Shown here: in pieces, positions 51,679-62,760 of the stretch
Numbering within the stretch: position 1 is the first letter of the stretch
Layout: the number at the start of each line of letters is the position of its first letter
Source of the DNA: Agarophyton chilense
Taxonomy: Eukaryota > Rhodophyta > Florideophyceae > Gracilariales > Gracilariaceae
Length of the DNA: 64,000 nt
Reading direction: 5' to 3'
Assembly: GCA_030374765.1 (NCBI GenBank)
Contig: JARGXX010000138.1
Location: forward strand, 1-64,000
Notes under the pieces: generated by a model
What the model was told of the DNA's origin: nothing
The model's input: the letters and a program-made list of their open reading frames with translations, nothing else
Databases searched by the model: none
Translations under genes and position numbers: made by a program

Positions 51679-53748
51679 ATGATGAATTATTTAAAGAAGA
51701 AAAATTATTGGAAGGCAGTAATACAAACAAATGAAAATGCCACTGCAAATAAAATGGCTTTGATAGATAGCAGCCTTCCAGTAGACGACAATCGACATGT
51801 TTATTTCAAATCGGCTAAGACGGTGAAAGAGGCATAGAACGCAATGTCAGCAGTTTATGAAAACCAAAAAACGGAAAACAAAATGAACTTAGAAAAAAAA
51901 ATTGTTTCAAAGAAAATAAAAGATGGGCATTCCGCGAAAGAACATATTGAAGAACTGTTGCGTTTAAAAACCAGACTACATCCACTAGGTGTTCAAAAAA
52001 TATATATATACGTTTTGCGTCTGTTAAAAAGTCTACCAAAATCATACGAGAATCTTGGGGGGACACTGGATAAAATGGCAAAAAAATTATCAATCGAAGA
52101 ACTTCATGCCAGAAGTTTGTCAGAACAGTTTAGCAAAAATTCTACACCACATTAGGACAAACCAAAAATTATCTTCAACGAAAATGAAAAATTCAGACTT
52201 TCCTTTCAACTGTCACTGCTCTCAGGAAAAAGGATATAGAATTCGAGAATATCGCACAAAAAAAGAGACTAGAATAATGGTATCTACAAAAATTAGAAAC
52301 CAGACTGGAAATTCAACAAACGCATCAAAGTATACTGGACAAAGGGCAAATTATTTTTACTAATTCAAGACTTAAAACTGTCAGAAACATGGTACTTGGA
52401 TTCAGGAGCATCGTTCCACATGATAAACAATCAACAGTAGTTTATCCCTAATGGTGTATAGAAAGTCAACTCTATCGTGTTTAGACTCGAGGACGGAACC
52501 AAAGTCACTTCAAACATAAAGGGAAATGTAGAAATGCAGAAATCTGAAAATAAGGAAACTAATGTTTTAAAAATCTGTGATGTCCTGTATGTACCCGAAA
52601 TTGTTGCCAATATGTTATCTATTGGACACATGGATGAACGTGGTCATACTGTTGACTTTCACAAAGAGTCATACAGATTAATATCAAAACTTAACAAGAA
52701 ACAAATTTAAACGTTCAAACGGAATCATCAACGTACTGCATCAAAGCCTACAAAAATCAGGAAATAATTATTTTGCCTATGGTGCCACAGAGGAAAATTA
52801 AGAAGTATGGCATGCGAGAATAGTACACGATAGTGAATCAGTTTTAAAACAAATAAATTCGAAACACGCTGCTATTGGAATGCAAACGAAACAAAAATCC
52901 AGCAAAAGATGTGTTCAGGGGGAAATGGATCCAAAATCATTTAAACCTCTTAAAGGCTTTGAAGCATTAACAAAGCTGGAATTGATTCACACAGACCTCT
53001 GTGGTCCGATGCAAACGTTTTCTAAGAGAGAAACATCTTATTGTCTCACGTGTACAGATGATTACGATCGAAAATCTTTTGTTTATTTTATGAAAATAAA
53101 CGACAAAATGGTGCAACAGACAAAGGAATTTATTAAAATGGCTGATTATCAAACTGGTCTTCCGATCAAGATAAATCGCAGTGAAAGAGGGGAGGAATAA
53201 ATGTCTAAAGAACTACAAGAATTTTTTAGATGGAAAGGAATTGGTCATGAGCCAACAGCTGCTTACCAGCCGCAACAAAGTTGAATTTTTGAAAGACTAA
53301 ATAGAACATTATGTGAAAAAGCTCGTTGTGTGCTTTATTACCACAATTTTTCTAAAATCTTTTGGGCCAAGGCAGTACAGACGGCAAACAAAATCAGAAA
53401 TACTATTCCAACGAAAAAATTAAAAGACATGGGTCCTGAAGAACAATGGTCTGGAAGGAAGCCAAACCTTTCCAAACTTAGAGTTTTTGGATGTATCTCC
53501 TATGTTTTTATTCCGAGGGAAAAGCGAACAAAATCGGATGCTGAGTCAAGACTATCTTTTATTGGATATGACGGGAAACCCCACAGATTCATGGACAACA
53601 GTACAAAAACGCTTATAGTAAGCGCAAATGAACTGTTTTTCGATCTCCGAAAAGACAAGGTTTTAACAGTGAACACAGAAGAAAACAACATCGACGAACT
53701 GTGTAAGGTCATGAGTGGAAGGTTTCGAAAACCGATGCGCATTTTTTA
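51679..53748 (+). pseudogene. Ty1/copia element D, 5' half (gag, protease, integrase)
   Basis: Gag reads from about 51679, with a TAG at 51836 and the blocks MNLEKKIVSKKIKDG and LKSLPKSYENL. A degraded knuckle (CHCSQEKGYRIREY, 52210) and the protease WYLDSGASFHMI (52390) follow. Next are the pre-integrase segment CDVLYVPEIVANMLS and the integrase (VWHARIVHDSE, HTDLCGPMQTF, then YQPQQS and FERLNRTLCEKAR). The IN C-terminal part RVFGCISYVFIP is also present. Multiple stops are present (52437, 53198, 53281). The base composition is far more AT-rich than neighbouring gypsy E. Coding resumes after two insertions at 54033 and 59621. No 5' LTR was found. Confidence 0.85.
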
Positions 53749-54032
53749 TGGTATAATATACTGTATCGATAATGCATCTTCAATGGTACAATATACTGTA
53801 TCCATAATGATCGTATGTAACTCGAATAGCCTACACGCCGGATAGATCTGGTATGTAGTGTTTCACAGATGTTGCCGTAGTTAGATATGCCTGGTTATCG
53901 GCGGTCTATAGTCTAGTTAAGTCATATGGTCTGCGAGCACCGCAGCGAAAAGAAGGCAGCCGGAGCCGAGAACTACCGTCGCGTAGTAAAAGTATTGCTT
54001 GTAGCAACGCCGAGTGTTGTTTGTCCTACCCC
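53749..54032. mobile_element. 284-bp insertion in copia D, possible solo LTR
   Basis: Copia D sequence is interrupted between the integrase tail and the IN-RT linker. Both edges carry TTTTA (53744-53748 and 54033-54037), consistent with a 5-bp target duplication. The insert begins TGGTATAATATAC and has a near-duplicate block inside (GGTATAATATACTGTATC and GGTACAATATACTGTATC, 27-31 bp apart). It does not end in CA, so the solo-LTR reading is tentative. Confidence 0.5.
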
Positions 54033-54139
54033 TTTTATTTGAACAACTTGAAGAAAACAGTTCAACCAGAGAAAATATTGAGGATCCAGGAAATAAGAAC
54101 GACAATATTTAGAAACAAATCAAACCATCCCAAGAAGAT
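54033..54139 (+). pseudogene. Copia D linker between integrase and RT
   Basis: Short readable stretch (LFEQLEENSSTRENIEDPGN) that continues copia D up to the gypsy E insertion. The last five bases AAGAT are the E target duplication. Confidence 0.6.
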
Positions 54140-54449
54140 TATAGTCTGCCCGGCGTGGCCGTGCAGTATAGATAGAGTCCTGACAGTTGGTACAGTACCG
54201 AAGACTGAAAACAGACAGACAGGGTGGATTTTACTCAAGCACAGTGGGTTGGCTAGAGAGGATCGGGTGAGTTCGATACCTCGTCGACTCAAACGAGGGA
54301 GAGACCTAAAGGACTAAATAGGCCGCCCAAGCTGGGCGAGCCTCGAGCAAGTGGAGGCTCGAGACTGTACAGTGTCCAATGAGGTCGATGCATAATATCT
54401 AAACTATCTTCCCAATCGGATCGGGCGCATATGCGCCGCAGGCGTTACA
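54140..54449 (-). repeat. 3' LTR of gypsy E
   Basis: On the minus strand it starts TGTAACGCC and ends GACTATA. The end is TA rather than CA in both LTRs. It contains short stems such as CCTCGT/ACGAGG. The polypurine tract AAGAGGGGAG lies immediately inside (54450-54459). Confidence 0.93.
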
Positions 54450-54459
54450 CTCCCCTCTT
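54450..54459 (-). other. Polypurine tract of gypsy E
   Basis: AAGAGGGGAG on the minus strand between the gag-pol stop and the LTR. Confidence 0.75.
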
Positions 54460-57400
54460 TCAAATAGCAAGGAGAGCGTTGGCCTTCTGGACCAGGTGGG
54501 CTGGGGTGGCCTTGCGCTTAAGTAGGCGCTCGACCATCATCGGGACGTCTTCGAACACACGTTCAAGCGGCTCGACAGTGTCCTCGGAGTTATCAAGTCC
54601 CTTCCAGCAGACATGGACCTTGAGACCATCGGGACTGTCCTCGAGCCCCATTAGGCGGGCGACAGGCATGCCCGACTCGGACTGTAGGATATGAGACAGA
54701 ATGGCTGCCTCGTCAATCGCGTCGTCGCGGTAGAACTTGAGACGTGTCGAGTGTACGTCATCCATTTGGCCATTCTGGAGGTCTTCAACTTGATAAACGT
54801 AGTCGCTCAGCGCCTTGATGACCCTGCGAGGACCGCGCCAGATAAGGACGAGCTTGTCTCCAGCACCATATTCGGTGCGGGCCACGAAGACATAGTCACC
54901 CTCAGTGAAGTGAGGGTGCTTTCCACGCGACGCAGCGGCTCTTGCTTGCTTGAGATGTTTGACCAAATTGGACTGCACGAGCGGATGAAGCTCGTCTCGG
55001 AGCTCGATGAACTTTTGTACGTTGAGGGTGCGTTCCGCTTGCGCCTCTGTCAACGTGACCGGTGTGGACAGTGATGTTCGCATGAAGGTCTGAACCGATG
55101 GCGTCGGTTCTTTGCCCATGAAGGCCGTGATTGGACACATATTCCCACGCTGCGGAGAGGGGGAATTGTTGAGGACCGATTGGGCGATGGGGATGAGGTC
55201 AGGCCATTCGGTCGTGCGCATCTGAAGCTCCGAAAGGACCGACCTTAGGAAGCGAAGCAACTCGCGACCCAGACGCTCTACTGCCCGGTTGCTCCACGGA
55301 CAGTAGGGAAGGGTGAAGTGGTGCGGCACCTTGAGACCCTTTGAGACCAAACAGACAGTCTCATTCTTGAAATGAGTGGAGCCATCGGACATGAGACCAT
55401 TAGGGACGCCGAAGGCTGCACACCACTCGATGATGGCAGTGGCGGCGTTCTCAGCGGAGGTGTCAGGGAACGGGAAGAACCACTTGTAGTCCGAATGGTC
55501 GTCACGCAACATGAGTGCGTACTTGTCGCCGTGCGCTGTGGCTCCGAGCTCGATATAGTCGAACTGGAGCAGGTCGTTCGCTTTCGTGCCGTGGACGGCC
55601 GGGCCGAAAGGACGTGGGATTTTCTCCCCTCTGACTGTCGATAGACAGTGGATACAAGCACGGACGAAGGCGCGGACGTCCGCCTTGAGCGTAGACCAAT
55701 GAAAGGACTTGAGGAGCGCCTGCTCCGTGGCGCTAACGCCGCGATGACCCGAAGGACCAGTATGGGCGATGATGCACAACCGGAGCTGGATGTCAGCGGC
55801 GTCATCCGGGACCCAGATGGAACCAGAAGGAAGAGTCCAAAGTTGGTCATTGAGGACGAGGTCCGCAGGGCGTGATAAATCGTGCGCCTGCTGAACCGCG
55901 GGGAGTGTTGTCCGTGTAGGCCAGTCGAAGTCCGTGCTGGACGACGAGGGAAGCTCCGAGATGCGCACGAGGCGGCGCACAGTGGCCGGAACCGTAGACG
56001 ATCGGGTCAGAAGATCGGCCCAGATGTTGTCGTCGCCCTTGATGTGGTAGCATGTGAAGCGGTACATGCTCAGCCGCACGGCCCAACGTAGGACTTTGCG
56101 CAGCGACGTCTGCGACATGTCGGGGACCACCGACAGCGGGTCGAATAGGAAGATGAGGTTGTTATGGTCCGTGTAGAGGTCGAATCCTTCAGGCGTCGCG
56201 ACGATCCAGTGCACACGGTCAAAAGAGGTCAGGACGGCGTACGCTCCTTTCTCGAGGACGGACCAACTCATCTGGGTTTTGTTGAAGCGTCTCGAGAGGA
56301 ACGCCAACGGCGAATGCCGTTGGTACTTGTGGGGCTTGACGATGTCCGGGAAGGGGACTTGGGTCACAATCCCGGACCAGGCCGTATCGGACGCATCGGT
56401 GTAGACGCACAAGCATTGGCCGACGTCGCGGTGCGCGACCGTGACCTGACGCACGAGGGCGTTCTTGCATGCCTCGAAGGCGTCCAATTCGGTCTTGTCC
56501 CATCCGAGGTCCACGAGTAGGACACCAGCAACTGCGCTCTTCGTGCGCTTGGTTACATGGTCATACACGCGTTCCATGAAGTCGTGCAGCGGTGCTACGA
56601 GTTCGGAGAAGCTGAGGATGCCCTGCTTGACCCACTGTAGGGCGCAGACAAACTGCTGCAGGTTGGCTCCGGTGGTCGGCGGCTGCATGGACAGCAGGCC
56701 GTCGAGGCGGTGCGGATTGTAGCGAAGACCAGAACTGGACACGAGACGGCCACACCAGCCTCTCCCCTTGGCGAGTAGGATGCATTTCGCTGGGTGGAGC
56801 TTGATATTGTGGTCCGCACAGACTACAAAGAATGACGGAATGGACTTTAGCAGGCCGGAAACGGTCGGTGCAGGAATGAGGATATCGTCCAACCAGGACA
56901 ACATGTTGGCCTGGAGGTCAGCGTGTATGATACCCGCGAAGGCGGATTGCAGATGAGTCACTGCATTGGTCGTCCCGTGGAGGACACGCGTCGGGGAGAA
57001 AATGCCGTCTGGTGTGATGAATGACTGGCATTCCTGTGACTCTACGGAAAATGGCAGCTGCCAATAGCCGTGCGAGAGGTCGAAGGTCGCGAAATATCTC
57101 GACGTGCCCAGTTTAGTCAGCTCGTGCTCCAGATTTGGCATCGGGTACTGATGCCGGACGCTGAACTTGTTGACCGGACGCAGGTCCACTGTAAAGCGGA
57201 AGCGGGCGCCTGGCTTCGGCCCAAGGAGCCGCGCGCAGGCCCATTTGGACGTCGGGTTCGCGTACGCGAGACCATGGTGGGCGAGGTCCTTGACGAACCT
57301 GTCCATTAAGTCCCTTTCGTCTTGCGAATAGTTGCGCACACGGACCTTGACGGGCTTGGCGTCGCGGGTCAGAGCAACCTTGAGCGCGGGGATTACAGCG

Positions 57401-59220
57401 GGAGGCCCCGAGGAGAATGACGTGCAGAATATGTCCATATGGTCAGCAAGCAGCGTTTTCAATGTTGGGCGGTCTTCTTCCGGCATTCCGTTGTCTTGGG
57501 CGACTGTCTTCATGTCGTTAACTGTGGTCTTGATGTCCTCGTGCTGGTCCCCATCGATAGGTTCCAGCAAGGACGGATCCGGGAACGGATCCTCTTCAGC
57601 GCGTGCGCTGTAGTAGTTGACCTTGAGGCGCGCCGGGTCGAGCGGGGCGGAAGAGTCCACGTGGTCGTCGCGCACGCGGTTGAGTCGGGCAATCATAATC
57701 CGACTCACTTGCCCACCATTGGTCTCCGGTGGTCCATCTGGACTGCAATCCGTCCCGTGGAGGGACGTGATGTTGTCGTCCAGTAGGGTCTTCGAATCCA
57801 CGCGCAGATGGCGCAGTACCGGTAGGCCAATCAGCAAGTCCTCACAGGTCACGTTGTCATCCGCCACAAGGAAGCGGATATTCTTGAGAGCGAGACGACC
57901 TGAGTTGAGGTGTAAGACCGTGACAGGCACAGACCAAACCCGCGAGAACGTGTACGTTGGCGCTTCGTCCTCTTTGGTCAGCGCGACTTTGACTCGCACC
58001 GTGTCAATGCGGTCAATCTTGCCGATACCTTGGCCCACAGCATGGACGGCCAGTTTGGACGACGCGATATTCTCGTCGCTGCCGTCGTCACAGCGTCCCG
58101 TCACATCTTGGGAAGCCTTGCCGTCCATAATTGTCATCTTGCACGACGGCGAGTCGTCGTCGCGTGCGGACGCGTCGGACTTGCGCTGCAAGCGTCCGAC
58201 GGTCTTGGATGCAGACGATGAAGCGGCCCCTGCCGACGAGGTCTGGGAACGCGTCGACCTCGCTGGGCCATCACGAGACTTTGAGGCGGCAACTTTGTCC
58301 TTGAAGGCCTTTTTCTCTGCGTCCGTTGAGTTCTCGCAGTCATCGGCCCAATGCATGAGCTTCTTGCCATCACAGGCCGGTTGCGGACACGGAGAAGGCG
58401 GCTGGCGCTTCGTCTTGACTTTGTCCTTTTTGGTCTTGCCGCCGGCTTTGTTGTCATTGCCGGCGGCCGACTTCTTGTAGTCCGTTGTGGTCTTTCCGGA
58501 GCTCCCTTCAGACTTGCGAGACTTCGGGGGGCCGGTGTCGAGGCGCTCGAAGGCCTGCGATAGTCCGATGGCGTGCGCCTGAAAGCCACTGAAGTCGCTC
58601 TTGAGCTTAGCCTTTGAGAACTTGATGTCTTGCTCGAGCCTAGTCCTGAGTTGCTGAGGCTTGATGACCGAAAGGACGTGGCGGATGGCCACCTTGGGGC
58701 TGTTCTCGATGACCCACTTGAGGCCATTGGTCCGGAGGAGCGAGCGGTACTTCATGAACAGGAGTTTCATTCGACCCTCCGCGGACTTGACAGACATGTC
58801 CATCTTGATGAGGGACAGGACCATTTGGCCGAGTTCCTGTTCCGTGACAGCGTCACTCGACTCCTCGGACTGGGCGTCCAAAAAGGTCCGTAACTGGTCG
58901 TCCGTTAAGGTCTTGACGTCGTCGCAGTCGGCAATCCAGCCACAGTCCACGGCGGACTCGAGCTGTTCGGCGTCGACACAGTAAGTCAGACCAACAGGAC
59001 GGATGGGGTCGAGCGAGACTGTCACCTCTTGGACGAGCTGCGAAGTCCTTGCGGTCAGTTCGCGACAGTACGCGTCGTACTTGCGGAGAAACACGCGGAT
59101 AGACTCCGGGTCCATGCGGGCGAGGAACGGCTGCTCGACAGCCATGGTGAAACGATTGACCCTAGGGCCTGCAGTGCGAGCAGTCCTGGCGGTCGAAGAA
59201 GAAGACGTGGTGTCCTCCAT
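54460..59220 (-). CDS. Gypsy E gag-pol polyprotein (1586 codons, uninterrupted)
   Basis: Starts at the ATG at 59220 (MEDTTSSSSTART); upstream codons are open but lack an ATG. Gag contains LLRTNGLKWV and a Cys/His finger CPQPACDGKKLMHWADDC (about 58330-58390). The protease has an unusual GRCDDGSDE active site (about 58080) and LLIGLPVLRHLRV (about 57820). RT has FRFTVDLRPVNKFS, FATFDLSHGYWQLPF and the catalytic LSWLDDIL (about 56895). RNase H has CVYTDASDTAWSG (about 56400) and YTDHNNLIFL. Integrase has HTGPSGHRG...CIHC, FDYIEL, SDGSTHF and RAVERLGRE. A chromodomain (VHVCWKGLDNSEDTVEPLERV, about 54550-54620) closes it. Gag and Pol share one frame, so their ratio would have to be set post-translationally. 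Confidence 0.93.
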   Translation of the reverse strand: MEDTTSSSSTARTARTAGPRVNRFTMAVEQPFLARMDPESIRVFLRKYDAYCRELTARTSQLVQEVTVSLDPIRPVGLTYCVDAEQLESAVDCGWIADCDDVKTLTDDQLRTFLDAQSEESSDAVTEQELGQMVLSLIKMDMSVKSAEGRMKLLFMKYRSLLRTNGLKWVIENSPKVAIRHVLSVIKPQQLRTRLEQDIKFSKAKLKSDFSGFQAHAIGLSQAFERLDTGPPKSRKSEGSSGKTTTDYKKSAAGNDNKAGGKTKKDKVKTKRQPPSPCPQPACDGKKLMHWADDCENSTDAEKKAFKDKVAASKSRDGPARSTRSQTSSAGAASSSASKTVGRLQRKSDASARDDDSPSCKMTIMDGKASQDVTGRCDDGSDENIASSKLAVHAVGQGIGKIDRIDTVRVKVALTKEDEAPTYTFSRVWSVPVTVLHLNSGRLALKNIRFLVADDNVTCEDLLIGLPVLRHLRVDSKTLLDDNITSLHGTDCSPDGPPETNGGQVSRIMIARLNRVRDDHVDSSAPLDPARLKVNYYSARAEEDPFPDPSLLEPIDGDQHEDIKTTVNDMKTVAQDNGMPEEDRPTLKTLLADHMDIFCTSFSSGPPAVIPALKVALTRDAKPVKVRVRNYSQDERDLMDRFVKDLAHHGLAYANPTSKWACARLLGPKPGARFRFTVDLRPVNKFSVRHQYPMPNLEHELTKLGTSRYFATFDLSHGYWQLPFSVESQECQSFITPDGIFSPTRVLHGTTNAVTHLQSAFAGIIHADLQANMLSWLDDILIPAPTVSGLLKSIPSFFVVCADHNIKLHPAKCILLAKGRGWCGRLVSSSGLRYNPHRLDGLLSMQPPTTGANLQQFVCALQWVKQGILSFSELVAPLHDFMERVYDHVTKRTKSAVAGVLLVDLGWDKTELDAFEACKNALVRQVTVAHRDVGQCLCVYTDASDTAWSGIVTQVPFPDIVKPHKYQRHSPLAFLSRRFNKTQMSWSVLEKGAYAVLTSFDRVHWIVATPEGFDLYTDHNNLIFLFDPLSVVPDMSQTSLRKVLRWAVRLSMYRFTCYHIKGDDNIWADLLTRSSTVPATVRRLVRISELPSSSSTDFDWPTRTTLPAVQQAHDLSRPADLVLNDQLWTLPSGSIWVPDDAADIQLRLCIIAHTGPSGHRGVSATEQALLKSFHWSTLKADVRAFVRACIHCLSTVRGEKIPRPFGPAVHGTKANDLLQFDYIELGATAHGDKYALMLRDDHSDYKWFFPFPDTSAENAATAIIEWCAAFGVPNGLMSDGSTHFKNETVCLVSKGLKVPHHFTLPYCPWSNRAVERLGRELLRFLRSVLSELQMRTTEWPDLIPIAQSVLNNSPSPQRGNMCPITAFMGKEPTPSVQTFMRTSLSTPVTLTEAQAERTLNVQKFIELRDELHPLVQSNLVKHLKQARAAASRGKHPHFTEGDYVFVARTEYGAGDKLVLIWRGPRRVIKALSDYVYQVEDLQNGQMDDVHSTRLKFYRDDAIDEAAILSHILQSESGMPVARLMGLEDSPDGLKVHVCWKGLDNSEDTVEPLERVFEDVPMMVERLLKRKATPAHLVQKANALLAI

Positions 59221-59309
59221 GTTTGACGTCTTGAATGATCGGTGTCTTGAACGTCCAAAACGGTCTTGTGGTACTCGAACCACACTCGTCAGTAATCTGA
59301 AGTGATCAC

Positions 59310-59620
59310 TATAGTCTGCCCAGCGTGGCCGTGTAGTATAGATAGAGTCCTGACGGTCGGTACAGTACCGAAGACTGAAAATAGACAGACAGGGTGGAGT
59401 TTACTCAAGCACAGTGGGTCGGCTAGAGAGGATCGGGTGAGTTCGATACCTCGTCGACTCAAACGAGGGAGGGACCTAAGGGACTAAATAGGCCGCCCAA
59501 GCTGGGCGAGCCTCGAGCAAAGTGGAGGCTCGAGGCTGTACAGTGTCCAATGAGGTCGATGCATAATATCTAAACTATCTTCACAATCGGGTCGGGCGCA
59601 TATGCGCCGCAGGCGTTACA
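59310..59620 (-). repeat. 5' LTR of gypsy E
   Basis: 311 bp, same ends as the 3' LTR. The first bases inside (minus strand GTGATCACTTCAG) do not start with TGG, so the primer site is not a standard tRNA 3'-end match and could not be assigned. Confidence 0.93.
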
Positions 59621-61308
59621 AAGATCCATAAGAAGTCATAACGAAACCTCCATATCTTACGTAACAGCATGCTGAAGAAGCTGAAAATACTGCTAAGGGA
59701 GAAGATATGATACTAGCAAATGAAATGGAACAAAAATCATTTAAAGAACTAAAAAAGACATCTGACAAAAAAACTAATGGACCACTGCAAAGCATAAAAA
59801 AAATAAACTCTCTCACGAAGAAGAATACATGAACTCTGGTACCGCCGGTGGCTCGAATGTTATTCTAACGCAGAAATGTGTTTGCAAAAATAAAACGAAA
59901 AACAGAATACCATGAACGAATGTTTAAAGCCCGACTGGTGTGCGGGGAATTCCACCAAAAAAAGGAATGGAATATTTTGAAACATATGCGCCAGTTGTAA
60001 GAATGGTTTCTTTTAAAAACGATACCCGCACTTTCTATGCTGCTTAAAATGCATGTTTACCAAATGGATGTCAAAACCGCCTTTCTAAACTGTGTTCTAG
60101 AAGAAAACCTATACATTGAGCAACTAGAAGGATTTAAGGGCCCAGAATATCCGACGCATGTTTTCAAATTTGCAAAAATATAATTATAGTTTAAAACAGG
60201 CAGCAAGAGCTTGGTTCATAGTAAACTTGCTCAGTACGTGGAGAGATGGAATTCGCAAAATGCAACGCAAATAATGGAATTTCTGCCGGAAATATAATGG
60301 AATTTTTTGCTGGAAACATAAATGGACATCTAACATTTATTGCTTTATATGTAGATGACCTCATCATCTCCACTGCCGACATTGAAAAATGAAGTTCGTC
60401 AAATCAGAACTAAGCTCACATTTTTGTATGAAAAACCTGGGGGAAATCAGTCTATTTTCTTGGAATTGAAGTGGAGTAAAATATGAAAGAAAGAAAAAAG
60501 AAAATTTCTCAGAGACAATATTCGGAAACTGTTTTAAAAGGATTTGGTACGGAAAGCAGCCAATCCATTAATTCCCCCCTAGAACCTACCAAGGTATTTT
60601 GAAAACCAAAGAAAGTGGTGAGAAGAATGGAATCAAATGCGTATTGAGAATTTATTGAATCTATCAATTCTTGATGCTTGGAACGCGACCAGACTTGGTT
60701 TATGCGATTTATACTTTAAGGCAATATTCTGATACTTTTTCTAATTTACATTGGTCTGCTTGCAAAAGAGTATTTACGCTACCTACAGAAAACAAAATAT
60801 CTTTTATGTACGTGGAAAGAAAGCTACACTGTAAATATATTCAGTAATAGAAGTTTAGGAAATACAGAAGACTGAAAATCACTTTCAGGATTTGCTCGCT
60901 ATCATGGAAATTATTTAGTATCGTGGAGAAGGCCTAAGCAAAACTGTGTTTCATTATCAACTACGGAAGATGAATTGATTGCATTTTCTGAAGCAGTTAA
61001 TGAAGCAAAATGGCTCCCAAAATCAATTTATGAACTGAAAAATACCACATTAACACGAGTAACTATGTGTGCCAAAAAACAGTCAGCAATATCTATTTAT
61101 AAAAATGAAGGAAGTCATGGAAATTCGAAATATATTGCTATTAAACACTTCTATGTTCAAAAATGTGTTCGACAAAAATTTGTTGAAATCAAATACTGTC
61201 CTACAGAAAACATGGTAGCCGATATTTTTACTAAGGCTTTTCAGAAAATTAAGCACGAACGATTCGTGCAAATACTTGGACATAAGCAGTTTAAAAGTTG
61301 GGAGGGGG
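59621..61308 (+). pseudogene. Copia D, 3' half (RT and RNase H)
   Basis: RT fragments include ERMFKARLVCGEFHQKKG, FETYAPVVRMVSF (about 59970), the catalytic ALYVDDLIIS (60340) and FLGIEVE. RNase H fragments include SFSGFAR-like text near 60890, LSTTEDELIAFSEAVNEAKWL (60955-61015) and CPTENMVADIFTKAFQKIKHERF (61198-61265). More than a dozen stops and frame breaks lie between. A polypurine tract GGGAGGGGG (61300-61308) precedes the LTR. Confidence 0.85.
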
Positions 61309-61532
61309 TGTTGCAGAAACCTCTAAAAGGTTCCGGAACGCAACTGGGAATTTTTTTATGTAATAGACGTATATAGAGGCCTCTCGAAGCTTCTATGGAA
61401 CTTTATGTTGAAAATGAAAGAACTATCTTAGAACAAAATGATATGAGTCTAGAACAATTTAGAAGTGCTTCAAAGCAATATTAAAGAACAAAAGAACAGA
61501 GACAGAGTCAAAAAAGCCAACTCAAATCAACA
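61309..61532 (+). repeat. 3' LTR of copia D
   Basis: Starts TGTTGCAGAAACC right after the polypurine tract, ends TCAACA, 224 bp. It matches the solo LTR at 20389-20613 along its whole length. Confidence 0.85.
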
Positions 61533-61559
61533 TTTCACACGCGTGCTAGTGCATTCTAA

Positions 61560-62760
61560 TCCATCAATGGATGCCAGAAAAAATAATGGAAAATCCCATG
61601 GTTGAAGCCATCCGAGAGCTTCCTAAGGAAGATAGGAAGTGTTTCAAATACAGGAAGGCTTAGTGGCTGGGCCACAGATGCAATTGAACCAAAAAGGATC
61701 TCCAGGCGACCAAAAGGCTGATAGATAAGTCTCGGAAGGCACTAGACGATCATTGCGACTGTGAACCCAACCCATGCAGTGACCAAGAGCTGAAAGAGCT
61801 ACCAAGATTTAATGATTTCGATTCTGAAGCCTAGTTGATGGCGGAAATTGTCGAGGGCTGGAGATAATTTGGATCAGACCCTCAACACACACTCTACGGC
61901 CCCAAACGATATTAGCTACTTCTGCACGCCCTAGTACGATTCAACGAGACTGAAGGGTAAACAATTGTAAATTTATGGTGGAATCTCAACATTCGGGTAA
62001 TCAAATTTCATCAAAAGACATGGCTTGACCACTGGGGAATTTCGTGGAAACGTCCGAGACGGTTGGAGTGAGGTGGTGACCGCTCTTAAATAATTGGCGA
62101 AGATCAAAGTCGAGAATGGTCCTCTAACTGCTTATCTCGCAACTGGGGTGATGTAGATTCCTTAAAGACGATACATGATCACCGGATTGCCACACTTTCG
62201 GAGGTTCGGCTTCTGCATCGAAGGGGTCCTACGGACCACTAGAATGTCTACTCACGAGCAAAAGCCCGCTACTGAGACAGTAAAAAAACAAAATTTATAA
62301 ACTACAAGAGAATCCTTACACCCCGGGGAGCATTTTCAAAAAAGTAGCCGAATGTGTGCAGCAAAATCAGCAAGTTCGGCTCTCAAAACGATGCAAACAT
62401 CCTCTAGATATGCTTCAAGTGAAGCCTGCATCACATTCTCCTATATGTAGCCGGGTGAACTTTGTGTTGAAGAAGAATGAGAAACGCGTAAACGCGAAAA
62501 TCAGCCGCGGGCTAGCAGCGAGCGTCATGGAACTAGCGCTGGCAGATTTTGTGAACTACTTCCTCATCCTCATTGTACTAAAGGAAGACGGAAATTACAA
62601 CGAGGTCTAGGTTCGACCATTTATTGATCTACACCGCCTCAACCCACTCTTGCTGGACTCGGACTACCCCCTGCCACGAGTACAGGACATGCAGGACGCT
62701 GTTTGGTTCATGACAAGGCCAGACAAAGTGTCTGCAACACTCTAGACATCAATAAAGTGC
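61560..62760 (+). pseudogene. Highly degenerate gypsy gag-pol remnant (element H)
   Basis: The recognisable part is RT-like: LILIVLKEDGNYNEV, FIDLHRLNPLLLDSDYPLPRVQDMQDAV (two adjoining blocks, about 62560-62700). This matches the 'VDYR-LN...YPLPR' region of gypsy RT. Upstream text to about 61560 has the right polarity for gag but is full of stops. Wording differs from elements 1-4 and E. Confidence 0.55.

Larger units (their letters stand above)
54135..59625 (-). mobile_element. Structurally complete Ty3/gypsy element E with chromodomain
   Basis: The element body is 54140-59620 (5481 bp), flanked by the target duplication AAGAT (54135-54139 and 59621-59625). It has 310/311-bp LTRs, a polypurine tract and one open gag-pol frame. 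It sits in copia D, so it is younger than D. The two LTRs differ by about a dozen substitutions and one gap by eye (about 96% identity). Confidence 0.95.
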
